Source of the DNA: Spongilla lacustris
Lineage: Eukaryota > Porifera > Demospongiae > Spongillida > Spongillidae
Direction: 5' to 3'
Assembly: GCA_949361645.1 (NCBI GenBank)
Contig: OX442417.1
Coordinates: 12,771,150-12,835,149, forward strand
DNA: 64,000 bases
Shown here: positions 1-25,574 of the stretch, piece by piece
How the letters are laid out: every line of letters begins with the position of its first letter
How positions within the stretch are numbered: position 1 is the first letter of the stretch
Made by a program: the position numbers and the translations under genes
Notes under the pieces: model-generated
What the model was told of the DNA's origin: nothing
The model's input: the letters and a program-made list of their open reading frames with translations, nothing else
Databases searched by the model: none

Positions 1-25
1 TGGATTGATCATCACTTTCATCTAG

Positions 26-57
26 GATAGGGCTGATGCTGTGTAGCAGCATCACAA
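26..57 (+). CDS. possible small exon upstream of the prosaposin-like gene
   Basis: A 32-base stretch lies between a CTAG acceptor and a GTAAGT donor and reads IGLMLCSSIT, which resembles the end of a saposin domain (Ile-Gly-x-x-x-Cys). Its donor leaves phase 1, but the next clear exon at 337 needs phase 0, so the two cannot be joined directly. It may be part of a preceding saposin domain with a missing intermediate exon, or a chance match. Confidence 0.2.
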
Positions 58-336
58 GTAAGTATTAATAGGACCTACGTTCCACCAATGTATAGTGTGC
101 ATCTACAAACAGCTAAACCAAATAACCAAATACAAATAATCATACCCATGACACTTATAAATCCGGGGGGGAGGGGGGGGGTTATGATTATGGATGATGA
201 CGTTTGTGGATAATCGCTTAAATAATTAAAAGCATGTGTACAAACACCTTTGAGGTGTGAAGAGTTACTCATGCAGGAAGGGGGCAGTTATGGGAGGGTA
301 GGATTGCAATTTAACAGTAATGTGTTTGTGTTTCAG

Positions 337-3300
337 GTGCAGGGTCTTCTGTGCCTTGTATGTGAGCTAGCCATGAAGGAGCTAGATTCACTTATCCTGA
401 ACAATGCCACAGAGGTGAGAGAAGGTCCCACTGAAGCTTCCGTCATCAAAATGGCTGTACCTCCTTGTGTGTGTGTGTGTGTGTGTGTATGTGTGTGTGC
501 GTGTGTGTGTGTGTATCTATATGTGCGTATGTATATGTGTGTGGATGTGTATGTGTCTATATGTGTGTGTGTGTTGTCTTTGTGTACAGTACATGTATGT
601 GTATATACATGTATATGTATGTGTTTTCATGTGTGTATTGTGTGTACATGTGTGTATATTCATAACATGCATATGTATGTGTTTTTGTGTGTGTATTGTG
701 TGTACATGTGTGTGTATACATGTGTACATGTACATGTATGTGTTTTTGTGTGTGTATTGGTGTACATGTACATGTATGTGTTTTTGTGTGTGTATTGTGT
801 GTACATGCACATGTATGTGTTTTTGTGTGTGTATTGTGTGTACATGTACATGTATTTGTCATGTTTTTATGGTGTGTGTCGTCTATGTGTGGATGTAGGC
901 AGAGATTGAGGCTGCCCTGGAGAAGGTGTGCAGCATCCTCCCAAGCACACTGAAGCAAGATGTAAGGGTTTGGTGTGTGGGCACTGCTTTGTGATTGTAT
1001 CAAGTGTACCAATGTGTGCATGAGTACTCTCTCCAATGATGCAATACATGTAACTTTGATTCGTATGGGCTCTGTCGTCTGTTTTGTTATTGTATTTTTC
1101 CTTATTGTTTTTGTTCTGTTATTTTAAAGGCATCTATTGTCCTATAATGTATGTGTAGTCAGTATTACATGTACATCACTACACTGTAAGTGTTTACAAT
1201 TAACCCATCCCAATCTTAGAACTTAGTGCTTTGATGTGAGCACATGTAGTGCAATTAGATACAGCGTTGCACAAACCGTTCCAATAAAAACGTAGCTCAT
1301 CCCTGAAGCCTTGTGGATGATAAATGCCCACAAGTGCAATCACTCTTTATTGCCAATTGTGAAGGAATCTTCCTCCGTGTGCCTATGATTGACATTGTAC
1401 TTGTCTTATCTGCCACAGTGTGACAACTTTGTAGCAACTTATGGTCCGGATATAGTCAAGCTAATTGTGGAAGGGACTTCCCCCAAGCTGGTGTGCACCC
1501 TGATTGGAGTGTGTATCCAGTCCCATGCAGACGCCATCAGTAAGTTTGATGCAAGGGCTCACTGGAATCAGTCGCACCTAACTCTTACAATATGCTCAAT
1601 CCATGGTTCACTATACAACTCATGTACATGTACATGTAAGTGTTGTGAATATGATCAGCAACATACCGGATATGACTATTACCAATGTAAATACCGTAAA
1701 ATCTATTGGACTTTTTGAGCATATTTGGGTAGAACAGTTGAATGCCTAAAATGTAGTAAAACAGCCAACGCTTAGAAAGCTCAGGCAACAGAGAATAACG
1801 CTCACTTTTTCCCACACTCGAACCTTAAAAAGAAGTTTCTCCTTCTGGATCTGATAAGATACGATTGGCTCGGATATGCATTGTATTTTCGTCATGATTG
1901 AAGAATATAATGTTAGCAGTTATGCGGAAGCAAAGAAGTTACTTACTGTAGACCAAGTTGGACTTGTTTTATTACTTTCCTGACACAAATTTCAAATCTT
2001 TAGCTACATTAACATAATTTGATTAGTAATGCCCACAACAGATTTTATCCAATTTGGAAGCCCTAATTGGTGTCTTGTCATTGTGGCCAGAAACCATACA
2101 AGTGCTACTCACAGAGTAAACACACCCACATACTGGGTGCCCAGTATACAGTACCTGGCTAGCCACAACAGTCCCCATCCACTTCTCTATGTTATCACAT
2201 GCTGCACGCTCCCAGACACACTAAGGTTAGATAAAAATGCGTGAAACAAAAGATATAATTAAAATAAAATTGGTGACTTGATGTAGGATTTAAGTTGAGT
2301 AAAAAGTAAGGAAACAAGGAATTACGGGAATTATACATTCATAAATTTACATACATGTACATGTACCTATATTTAGCAAGTTCAGGCAGGTAGATTTGCT
2401 AAATAAGGTAGGTCTGTAATATTTATAAATTTATGAATGTATAAATTTCTGTAATTCAACTGAAATCCTACATCACCAATTTTATATTAATATTTTGCTT
2501 ATCAGCAGAAAATTTTTAATGCACCTGTAGCTTTCATCACTTAAATTTATATACAAAGACAACTGGAACCAATATCGGCACTTAAAAAGTGTTAAGAACT
2601 GGTGGAAATTGGTCTTTGCAACAGACATGTACATGTTGTACGTGTATAGTGGAGCTTGCACGCATTTAGCATGTGTTTGTTGATAATGATTTTAAATGTC
2701 TTTTAGTCATTGTAGCGATCTATATCAATTACTTAGTTTATGACATAATTTTTAATACCTGCTCATTAAATTGGTTTCTTGTTTAGGCTATATTGACTGG
2801 CCAGACAAAGTTGTTTCGTCTCTGATGTACATCTGTTTTCAACAAACGCTTTAATTTTGGTGGCTACCTCAGTTTGATAACCTACCTCAACATACATGTG
2901 GCTATCTAGCAATGCTTTTAGTTTCTGTTACACAAATGCAAAATGAGAGGGCTTTTCAGCTCTCAGTAGTGTCTATATTGTTGTAGACATGTACCCTTTT
3001 TCAGGTAAGAAATACTGATGTTATCATTGTACACCATCATTCTAATTAAAGTATGTGTCGAGTGGCAAAAAAAAATGGTGCGAGATCATGATCTGCGAAA
3101 TAGTCAGCCTTTAAAACCACAAAGAGCCAGGTGATTCTAACAATGCAGCCATACATGTGTATCTTAGTCACACGGTCGTAGCACTAAGGGAAAGTGTGAT
3201 GTTTATTTAGGGGCCATTCATAAATTACATCATGCCAAAGGGGGGGTCGGATCAATTGTGACAGTTTGTGATGGGGAGGGGGGGGGGGGGGTTTAGAATG

Positions 3301-4931
3301 GCATGATGTCAGATTTTAAATTTAAATTCATTCTTGTGGGCAATGGGGATGGTTGATTTAAAGATGACTAAAGTTGTGGGTAATGTTGATCTATGTGCTC
3401 AATGATGGCATCAGTTCACTCACAATTGCTTGGGTCGACTAAACACGAAGGTTGGGCCACGCCCAACTAGCGAAGATGCATGATGTATTGACAGTAGTGT
3501 TGTCGGCTTCAATGGAGTTGCCCACATGCGATAACTGTTACTTTTTTATTAGTGGCACGAAACTGGACAAATACACACGCTCGAAGCAATTTAAGATTAT
3601 TTGTGTGGGGCTGGGGGGGGAAGCCCAATGTGACGTAATTAAGAGGGGGTGGAGAGGTTATTGTGATGTAAACCACTTGCACATCCATAACAGCCTTAAT
3701 TTGTGCGATGTAATTTTTTGTAAATTGCAGTAAGTTTATTCTGTATGCATGTATATTTAATATGTACTAATGTAGCTGTTAACCACTTGCACATCTTTCG
3801 CTCTCTGTGCCTAGATAACTGTGATATCTGCAAATTAGTTGTGAATATTGCGGATGCCTATCTGGGAGACAATGCCACAGAGGTGAAACCATTTTTATAA
3901 CGGTTTCATGGCTAATTTTATGTGTTCTTGGTTCTTTTATGCTTCCATGTGTCTGAAGCCTGAAGTTGCAAAGGTGTTGGAAACTGTGTGTGATATCTTG
4001 CCAATCACTATCGAAACTGAGGTTTGCTATCACTCCTTCTCCCCCTCCTCCTCTCCCCCTCCTCCCCTCCCTCTTCTCCTCTTTCCCTCCTCCCCCCCCA
4101 TTTTAATATCTGTATTTTCAGTGTGTTGTATTTGTGGGAAACTATACTGAGGAGCTTGTCTCACTTCTGCTGCAAGACCTGCAGCCAGAAGAAGTGTGTC
4201 AGGTGAGTACTGCACCCCTGTCGAAGTGAATGACAAAGCCAAATATTCTTGTTCCAAGTACTATAACAAGATTTGAAGAACGGCGCTCAGCAGCGCTCGA
4301 GATTACAACAATACGCTCATTCAAACATGAGCCATTTTTTGGGGTGGGGGCGGAGGAGGGGAGGGACTTAGTACACGTACTCTACACAGTACATTCACAG
4401 CCTTCGGTCCTTTCAAGTGAAAGAAATGTATGCAAAGCTTCTTGTAATAAGTGAACGGCATTTGTAATTAATGTTATTATCATGCGTTGATGGTCTTGCC
4501 ATGATATAAGATGGTAACAGCGTAGTGAATTGTGTAAAGCTTTTTATGACCGCTACAGTACACACAACACTTTCAAGACTTTCAAGAAAGCTGCTTCCTT
4601 CAAGCCACTTTTGTATATACATGTACATGTATATGTTATGTACATGTACATTTCGTTCATGTGCATATACATTGTATATGCACTTGAATGGAGGTATACA
4701 TGTACATGTAATGTATTTATTTTATTTGAGCCCCAACATGGGTACATGTCCGACAACAGTGTTAGAGGTCTTGGCTTAAAAACCAATAGCTCTGAGGACT
4801 CCCCAAGTTATGCTAATGAGTTGATAATCCATTATTCATGCATGTGCTTAAATTATATCTCCTCTCAAATCATTCTGCAGAAGCTCAAGCTGTGTACATC
4901 ATTCAAAGCGTTGCTGTATAAAATAGACTGA
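337..4931 (+). CDS. prosaposin-like protein, 3' part (two saposin B domains)
   Basis: Seven exons: 337-414, 899-961, 1419-1539, 3815-3882, 3959-4021, 4122-4202 and 4881-4931 (stop TGA). The first domain begins CLVCELAMKELDSLILNNAT, continues EKVCSILP, and ends KLVCTLIGVC. The second begins CDICKLVV and DNATE, continues ETVCDILP, and ends EEVCQKLKLC. Each shows the six-Cys saposin B spacing and an N-glycosylation site (NNAT, DNAT) at the same place. Exon sizes repeat between domains (about 68-78, then 63, then the C-terminal part), so the domains arose by duplication of an exon block. Phases agree throughout: 0, 0, 1, 0, 0, 0. Saposins are lysosomal activators of sphingolipid hydrolases cut from a secreted precursor; that role is inferred from family. 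The gene starts left of the window, so domain number and signal peptide are unknown. The acceptors at 897-898 and 3957-3958 are weak. A pore-forming saposin-like protein cannot be excluded. Confidence 0.85.
467..860. repeat. TG-rich microsatellite with TACATGTA islands
   Basis: A long (TG)n tract is interrupted by repeats of a unit like tgtgtttttgtgtgtgtatt followed by gtgtacatgtacatgtatg. It lies in the intron between the first two clear saposin exons. Long open frames here (Cys-Val-Cys-Val) are products of the repeat. Confidence 0.9.
2264..2485. mobile_element. hairpin MITE in prosaposin-like intron
   Basis: The ends are inverted copies of each other: ATAAAATTGGTGA at the left and its complement at the right, followed by a shared GTAGGATTT block and an inverted pair containing ATACATTCATAAATTTA. 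The GGTGxxxTxTAGGATTT and GTAGGGAAACAAGG sub-blocks link it to the MITE copies at 39798, 45031, 47198 and 61766. It lies in the 2.3-kb intron 1540-3814, which holds no other recognised feature apart from a G-run near 3278. Confidence 0.6.
4026..4102 (+). repeat. CT-rich tract before a splice acceptor
   Basis: About 75 nearly pure pyrimidines lie just upstream of the TTTTCAG acceptor at 4121 of the prosaposin-like gene. It is low complexity and may strengthen that acceptor. Frames through it (Ser/Leu/Pro-rich) are not genes. Confidence 0.7.
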
Positions 4932-6033
4932 GACTGTTGCTGTGCTGGAATATCACTCATTGAAATGGAACTTTTGATACAGCTGCTGTTAGCTAGCACG
5001 GCACACTATAAGTAGTAACTGGCTCTAGAGCCCAGTCTTTTTGTCATGTTGTGTGTTTTATTCTACTTGCTGTGCACTACTAAATCAAAATGTTGAATAA
5101 TTAATGTAGTTGTTGTTATATGTTTATTGCTATTTGCAATGTGCATATGAAGAGGACTAAATGCTGTACAAAATGATTTTTATATAGTGAACTTTCACAG
5201 GTATGTGAATTAGTACGCATGTGCATTGTGTATCTCCTGCTCTATAAGTACAGAAGTTGTGCTGCATGACAGATGGATTTAGTGCACCAAGCTGTGCATG
5301 CCTGTGGGGTACATGTACATACGAACAGTTCTTAATAGATCATTGGGCACATGTACCCATTGGCTTGGATAACATGTCAACCTCGTATTCATGTATGTAG
5401 GTTTAACGTCTCACTATGCAACGACGGATGCACATTTATATAACCGAGCTAGCCACCTCTGTACAGGAGTGTGCACTTGTACAATTATATCACTGTTGTG
5501 GAATCAAAATTTGGTTCAACACTAGTTTTGGAGGAGACCACAAATAGTTAATTATTGAAGAAAGGTACCCACTACCCTCACCTCGTATGGGTGCACTCAT
5601 CACTGCAACTCTGAAGTCTAACAAGGCTCTGGTGCAATCAGGTATATCAGTATTACTCGTGGATATCCTTATGCAGGGTTTGCAACAATAATTACGTATC
5701 TACTATAGAAGCCCAGCTGGGGGTATGGGCCGGGGGAGCGCTGTAAGCCCCCGTATCCCCCAGAAGTCAACGCTTTTTCAACCTCCAAAACTACGCAAAA
5801 ATTTTACGAATCCAGCCCCTATAATAGCTAATGCTCGATGCGCCTATCATGATCTAAATGTACGTAGTACTGAAGTAACTGAACTCACCGTTCATTCAGA
5901 GCCTCTTGTTTTTAATTAACATTTTTTGGACGGGTCCTGCTGTGTTCTCTGCGCACGTAATTAGGCAATGAATATTTCATTACGCAAAGTAAATAGGGGG
6001 GCTCCCTCCTTGGATCCGCTACTGAGTCTTGGT
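4932..6033. other. intergenic, no gene recognised
   Basis: Between the prosaposin-like stop codon and the first dispersed repeat no frame has recognisable protein features. It holds 3' flanking sequence and scattered TACATGTAC palindromes. No AATAAA was found close to the stop. Confidence 0.6.
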
Positions 6034-6365
6034 AACCTTTGCTGAATTACAATCGCCTGTTGTATCTTTCAAACGTCTCTGCAGCTGCGTACGTTAATTG
6101 TGCATAGCTCGACCGGCGCCACCTGCAACAGTAAGACACATGTGTGATATATGTATAGTATTGCTGCTAGGCAACCGAGAATTTCTACCGATAATGAATT
6201 GCACCTGCTAGCTGTACATATCAGTCATATCATGTTTTTGGTGCTAGGATTATACATGTATGCGAACTGGCGAGTAAAGGCCGTTACCGTTTTAAAACGC
6301 TCGATCGAAAACCACGCCCACGGAGCCAATCCTGCATAGGACCCCCTACATTGGGTCCTGATATG
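6034..6365. repeat. dispersed repeat, copy 1
   Basis: This segment is clearly similar to 62283-62812 in the same orientation. Shared blocks include GCCTGTTGTA, GCAGCTGCGTA, ACCGATAATGAATTGCACCT, CTGGCGAGTAAAGGC, CGATCGAAAACCACGCCCAC and the closing hairpin AGGACCCxCTACxxTGGGTCCTGATA. It ends at the same point in both copies. No protein is encoded, so it is probably a non-autonomous element. Confidence 0.75.
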
Positions 6366-6571
6366 AACCAAAACCATTCACATTGTCTTGAATTGTATAC
6401 GTATAAGATATAGTTGGCAAAAACTAATAGCTTCCCAGATCGTACCTTTTTGATTTACTACCCCCCGGCCTCGGTGCGTCAGTACTACTTGTAGTTAGTG
6501 ACATTTTGTTAGTGTTTGTATATGTACAGCGTACTACTATACAGTATGTATTATACATTATTGACACCATT

Positions 6572-6624
6572 TGGTGACAATCATTATTGGTGACAATCAT
6601 TATTGGTGACAATCATTATTGGTG
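6572..6624. repeat. 16-bp tandem repeat, about 3 copies
   Basis: The unit GGTGACAATCATTATT is repeated three times and followed by a partial copy. It is intergenic, upstream of gene 1. Confidence 0.85.
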
Positions 6625-7106
6625 GCTATTATCTAAATAGGTCCGCAATTTCCCACTATTCATTCGAAAGCTTGAAGTACACATGTTAGCTCAGGCTGAG
6701 TCTGATTGTGTACAGTTAGTTATTTTTCTGCATGCATTAGACTTGCACATGACATAACTGGCATCAGTTTTGTATACTGCAGTACTGATTAGTTTGGACT
6801 TTGGAGAGACGCGTCAGTTCGTTAGAACTTCACGCTTTCGTAATATAAGTAAATAAAAATACACTGGCAACAATCTCATATATACAGCACTCTGACGCCC
6901 TGAGAGTTTTCATAACTGAAAGAACTATAAAGGCTGCTTACAGTAACAGTCTGAGAGTGTAGCTCAATCATCCGCATTGACAAGCGTGGCTACAAAGGAG
7001 AGAACAAGAAACAGATTGACCATCTAAGATAGCTACGTATGCCGGCATACACCTGTGTGTGTTAAAAGTGACGGCCAGGACGGCGCCACACGAGGTATCA
7101 ATTGAG

Positions 7107-7113
7107 TATAAAA
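7107..7113 (+). promoter_or_regulatory. candidate TATA box of LDLa gene 1
   Basis: TATAAAA lies about 120 bases before the ATG at 7234, a plausible distance for a short 5' UTR. Gene 2 also has a TATA-like TATAAGG, about 80 bases before its ATG. This is inference from position only. Confidence 0.4.
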
Positions 7114-7233
7114 AGTACAGCTGGAATGTAATTACACACACCTACGTCTACACCTCCTCCCAAGGTCGGTGGGCGGAACCGTGTATCGCTATAACCGTTG
7201 TTTATTTTCGACAGGCTATAGATCTATCGAAGA

Positions 7234-21308
<14,075 letters not shown>

Positions 21309-22221
21309 TGGAGTGCATAACTAAACTGAAAAAAATTGACAGCATATGTGGCAGTTATATTTGCAATTCTTCTTTCATATATGCAAAATCGTACACAGGC
21401 TGTTACATCATGATACATGTATGTATATTGAGTAAATCCAAGCAAATTACTTTAACCCACTTGCACATGCATGCACACTTGCATGCACATATACCCATGT
21501 ACATACGACACTGGCTTGCTGATTATATAACGTTACCATTTCTTATTAATTTCATATTGCAATGTCCGTTATGGCATAGTTGATACAGTCTCCTGGAAGT
21601 GTACATGTAGATGCACTTACCTATTCCGTACACCGACGCCTCTGTCAATGTATATCAAGATTTAAGCTATATGTATACATTCATCTCTATGGCTAGTGCC
21701 TTCGCACCCACTTCCGCACGAGTCACTGCTGAGCTGAACAATCATGCAGCAATGTTTATACTGAATAAATTACTTAATTCGGACGAACAGAAATGCAGGT
21801 TGTGTGGATGCATTGCTTTGGTATTTGAGCACTGCACGGCTGCCCCATTCGTTGCTTGCGGACCTTTTGTACTGCATGCATGGATGCAGGGGGTGCAATT
21901 TGAAATTTGTGCATGTCTTAGCGCGCCGAATAGATGCTATATAACGCTCTGAATGCATATAAGCTAGCAAATTTAACGCGTGCAGCGAACGAAGTCGAAG
22001 AAGTAATCATTTATCTCTGCCTTGGGCTCCGTAGATGTGCCAAGCCTTTAAGTTATAATTTCGTAGCGGTACCCTGTCCCCTCAAATGGTATGCATTAAA
22101 GCGTGCATGTGTAAAGTCTCGAGCATTAAATCAATTCCACTTGGGTTGCGGTAAAGCTTCGAAACAGTTATCTCCAATTTGGCTGTGCCCCCTTATTTGC
22201 AAGATGCCGCTGTGGGAGGGC
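21309..22221. other. intergenic, no gene recognised
   Basis: No frame has recognisable protein features. An AATAAA at 21764-21769 could serve gene 1 but is distant. GC and CpG content rise compared with the gene body. Confidence 0.5.
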
Positions 22222-22327
22222 GGATTGTCCCCCCGTGCAGAATGTCCCCCCGGACATTCTGCACTAGGGCACAATGTCCCCCCGGACATTCTGCACTAGG
22301 GCAAACTGTCCCCCTCTAGGGTAAAAT

Positions 22328-22359
<32 letters not shown>

Positions 22360-23315
22360 ACGGACACTCCACACTAGGGCGCAATGTCCTACCTATAGGA
22401 TAACAAAGGGAGTTATAAACGTCCAACAGGCTGGTTTTTAACAAAGACCCGTCCTTTATAGCGTAAAAACCATCCTGCCCGGATTGTGCGTCCAGGATGG
22501 GAGTACATGTGGTTCTACCCTAGTTCTGTCGACTGTTGAAGCAATAATACGTCAACATTCAACAAAACCCCTCCAAGTAAGGTTTTTACACTATTCCCAC
22601 CCTGGACGCAGGATGCATGGTTTTTACGCTATTTAGGATGGGTTTTAGTCTGGGTACCCGACTGATCGGTTGTACTATCACGCAACAGATGAACTGACGA
22701 TGGGAATAGCCTTTCCTGATATATTTCAGGCGGTGCACGCAGTGTGGAGCTGTGTTTATGTGACATTACTTTTCAGGCTATGATCCTATATTGATCTCAA
22801 TATATTTCAATCTCTCATACTGATGAGATTTCAGCCATAAAGTATATCATGGTCAATCACCACTCCTTAAGGAATTTTAATAATGAATGCTCGTGTATAA
22901 ATGTGTGTGAATATTGGTTTCAATGAGTGCTTTGGCGACACGGAAAGGATAAGAGCTGTGTATTCGTTAAAAGGAATTTAATACTAAAATTCTAAATGTT
23001 CGTGTATGTGTGTCAGTATTGGTTACAATGAGCATTTCAAGCGGCGGAACGACATGCAGCTTTGGCGACGGTTAGGAGCTACTGAGTAATGTGGTCAACG
23101 CGATCCCGTGTACTGCATGCCGTAAAAGTTTCCCAGCCTTGTCATCGATGAAATAAAATGTTATGAGGGGGGACATTTTACCCTGGAGGGGGACAGTTTG
23201 CCCTAGTGTAGATTGTCCGGGGGGACATTGTACACTAGTGCAGAATGTCCGGGGGGACATTGTACACTAGTGCAAAACGTCCGGGGGGACAAATTATAGG
23301 GGGGACATTGTGCAC
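22222..23315. mobile_element. foldback DNA element with repeat-built inverted ends
   Basis: The left end (22222 to about 22396) and right end (about 23161-23315) are inverted copies of each other. Each is made of repeated units of about 30 bases of the type ACAATGTCCCCCCGGACATT plus CTGCACTAGGG, and each closes with AAACTGTCCCCCTC and GGGTAAAATGTCCCC. An inner inverted pair built on GTAAAAACCATCCTG and the reverse lies at about 22460-22635. No transposase frame was seen, so it is non-autonomous. A poly-C run at 22330-22359 falls inside the left arm. Confidence 0.75.
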
Positions 23316-23561
23316 TACGACACCGCAACAGCACAAAACACGTAAAGGTTATGAATTTGTTATACGCGGCAGGTCTCTGCCAGTACGCCCCGTCGCTGAG
23401 GTTTTACATGATAAACGTTACGTACAGTTGCAAGCTTGCGCGTTTGTCATGTCTGTAATATAGTATTGCTCCACGCAGGGATATAACTGACTTGCATATT
23501 AATTTCACAGTCGCACAATTAATTGATCATGAACAACTAAAGTCTCGTCTGTCTACATGTA

Positions 23562-23798
23562 AGGGGGCTAGTCCAAACTATTTTAGAGTCATTGTGACGT
23601 TTACATATTACCAACGTCAATTGTATGGAACAGTACTCAATGTGCAGTGTGGTCTGAGCTAACTAAATGTTCTGTATTATGAAAACAATACTTGCGGACA
23701 ATGTTGGCGTCATAGCCTTCCCCCCCCCCCCCCCCCCCCCCCCCAACGTCACAATGACGCTGATTTTTTTTTCCAAAAATCGTTTGGACAAGCACCCT
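23562..23798. mobile_element. MITE with AGGGxGCTxGTCCAAAC ends
   Basis: The left end AGGGGGCTAGTCCAAAC mirrors GTTTGGACAAGCACCCT at the right, and GTCATTGTGACGTT mirrors AACGTCACAATGACG. A poly-C tract (23720-23744) lies next to the right arm. Non-coding. Confidence 0.65.
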
Positions 23799-25240
23799 AA
23801 AGCATGATTGTTCAAGACCCAATCCAAGGGCGCCCATGAAATCGTACGATATACAATTTCACTGCATGAATAAGGCCAAATAATTGGAGCAAGTTCCGAG
23901 CATTTATATATAATTGCTCCGCGTCCATCTGAGACACTGCTTTGAGTATTTCCTCCCACGCTCGATCTGGCGTCTTTGCACATACGAGGTCTATATATCC
24001 CTTCCATCCTTCTTTTAACATCACGCGTCTCTCTATAGCTGTCTCTCTCTCTATATAGATCATACTGAATAGCAAGCAAAATGAATTATAACGAAATTCT
24101 AATGAGTTCAATGAAATCCATATTAGTTTAACGAACATCATATGCAGTGTTGGTGCACAATTTACTATAGAATCCGGCCTATAGCACGCGATGAAACTAC
24201 TTAAAGAGCTGGGTTCTTCTGTCGTCTCTAACCCACGTACGCACTATCGGATATACACTGAAACAATCAGTGCCATTGGTCGTGTTGTCATAAATATATA
24301 GTGGTGTATCCCACCGGTACATGTAACGTTTATATAGTTTTGTAACTAACACTACACCAAATTTATATGTTTCAGTTAGATTGGAAACGTAAGGAAATAC
24401 GGTGTTGATTGTCTTGGGAAATTTCCTTTGTATTTCCTTATCACGGAAAGATACCAAAACATGCAGTAAATTAAGTTGACTGGTTACTTCAATTCACTAC
24501 TGCAATTCACTGTCACACATGACATATTACATGTGTAGCGTTTCGTGTTCGCGCCAACCAAATCTATCATTACAAATTTACAACTGACCTTGTTTCTTAT
24601 ATATATTCGATTTGTATGCGAAAAGACAGTCATAAATACATGTAATGGAGTCGCGCAACGTTACTCCTCAAATTGGTACAATGCATGTAGCCAGAAAGCT
24701 GGATTACATGTTACACTTAATTTACAATTCATAGACATCGCTATCACGTGCACGTGAGTAATAGTACCGCCTAAGGATGCGAACTGGATTTGAACTACTG
24801 ATCAGTAGTTGCTGAGTCTGTGACCTTCGCGACCAAACACGAAGGTCGGGCCACGCGGCCCACGCCCAACATGATTTAAACAGCAGGAGGACACGCCACA
24901 AGGATTAGCCGATACAACTAGAGGTATGATAATAAATGGTAGAGCTACTAGAGGTTACGCTACTAATACTGTGTGGTCCTGTGGATCGATTGGTTTGGGT
25001 AGAGGTTGCACAAACTGAAAAGTTAAGTTACATTCATTCTATGTACTTATGTGTTATTATATGAACATGTGTAACTGCTAGTGCATCACGCGATGCATGT
25101 ATACATACATGTACATGTACATATGGGGTAGCTGCTGCTGTGTGGGTGTTTGGGGTGAGGTTAGGTGTGTGTGGGAAAGAGAGGTTACTGTGTGGGAAAG
25201 AGTTTTCTCTGAGGGTGTGTGGGGATGAGATTACTGTGCA
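23799..25240. other. intergenic, no gene recognised
   Basis: Short frames only, none with known motifs. A phrase AACACGAAGGTCGGGCCACGC near 24836 also occurs near 3442 (AACACGAAGGTTGGGCCACGC), so a small dispersed repeat is likely. Confidence 0.4.
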
Positions 25241-25574
25241 GGGGCGTATCCAGGATTTCAGAGGGGGAGGGGTTCCAACTTTGTACATTAATTGATATAT
25301 GAGCTGGGAGGCGGGGGGGGGGGGGTTTCAGTCTATACGAAAACTAGGGGGGGGGGGGGGGGGGTTGCAAGGGTGGCGGCATTTCATATGCCATGGGAGG
25401 GGCGGCAGCAGCCGTCCCTGCCCCCAAAGCCGGGGCTGACCGGCAAGGGGGGGAGGGTTGTGTCTCACCAAATACGTGCACTTAGATATTAAAATTAATT
25501 TTGGAAGGGGGGCAAGTTTCCAGGCAACGCTGAAACTTCTATGAATACATGCCTGCTGTGTTGTGTGGGGGGAT

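Noticed and set aside
250..909. 219-codon frame with Cys-Val repeats at the left edge
   Set aside because: Only codons 337-414 are real (a saposin exon); the rest is a TG microsatellite in an intron read through by chance.
4022..4150. Ser/Pro/Leu-rich frames over the CT tract
   Set aside because: Low-complexity pyrimidine tract before a splice acceptor.
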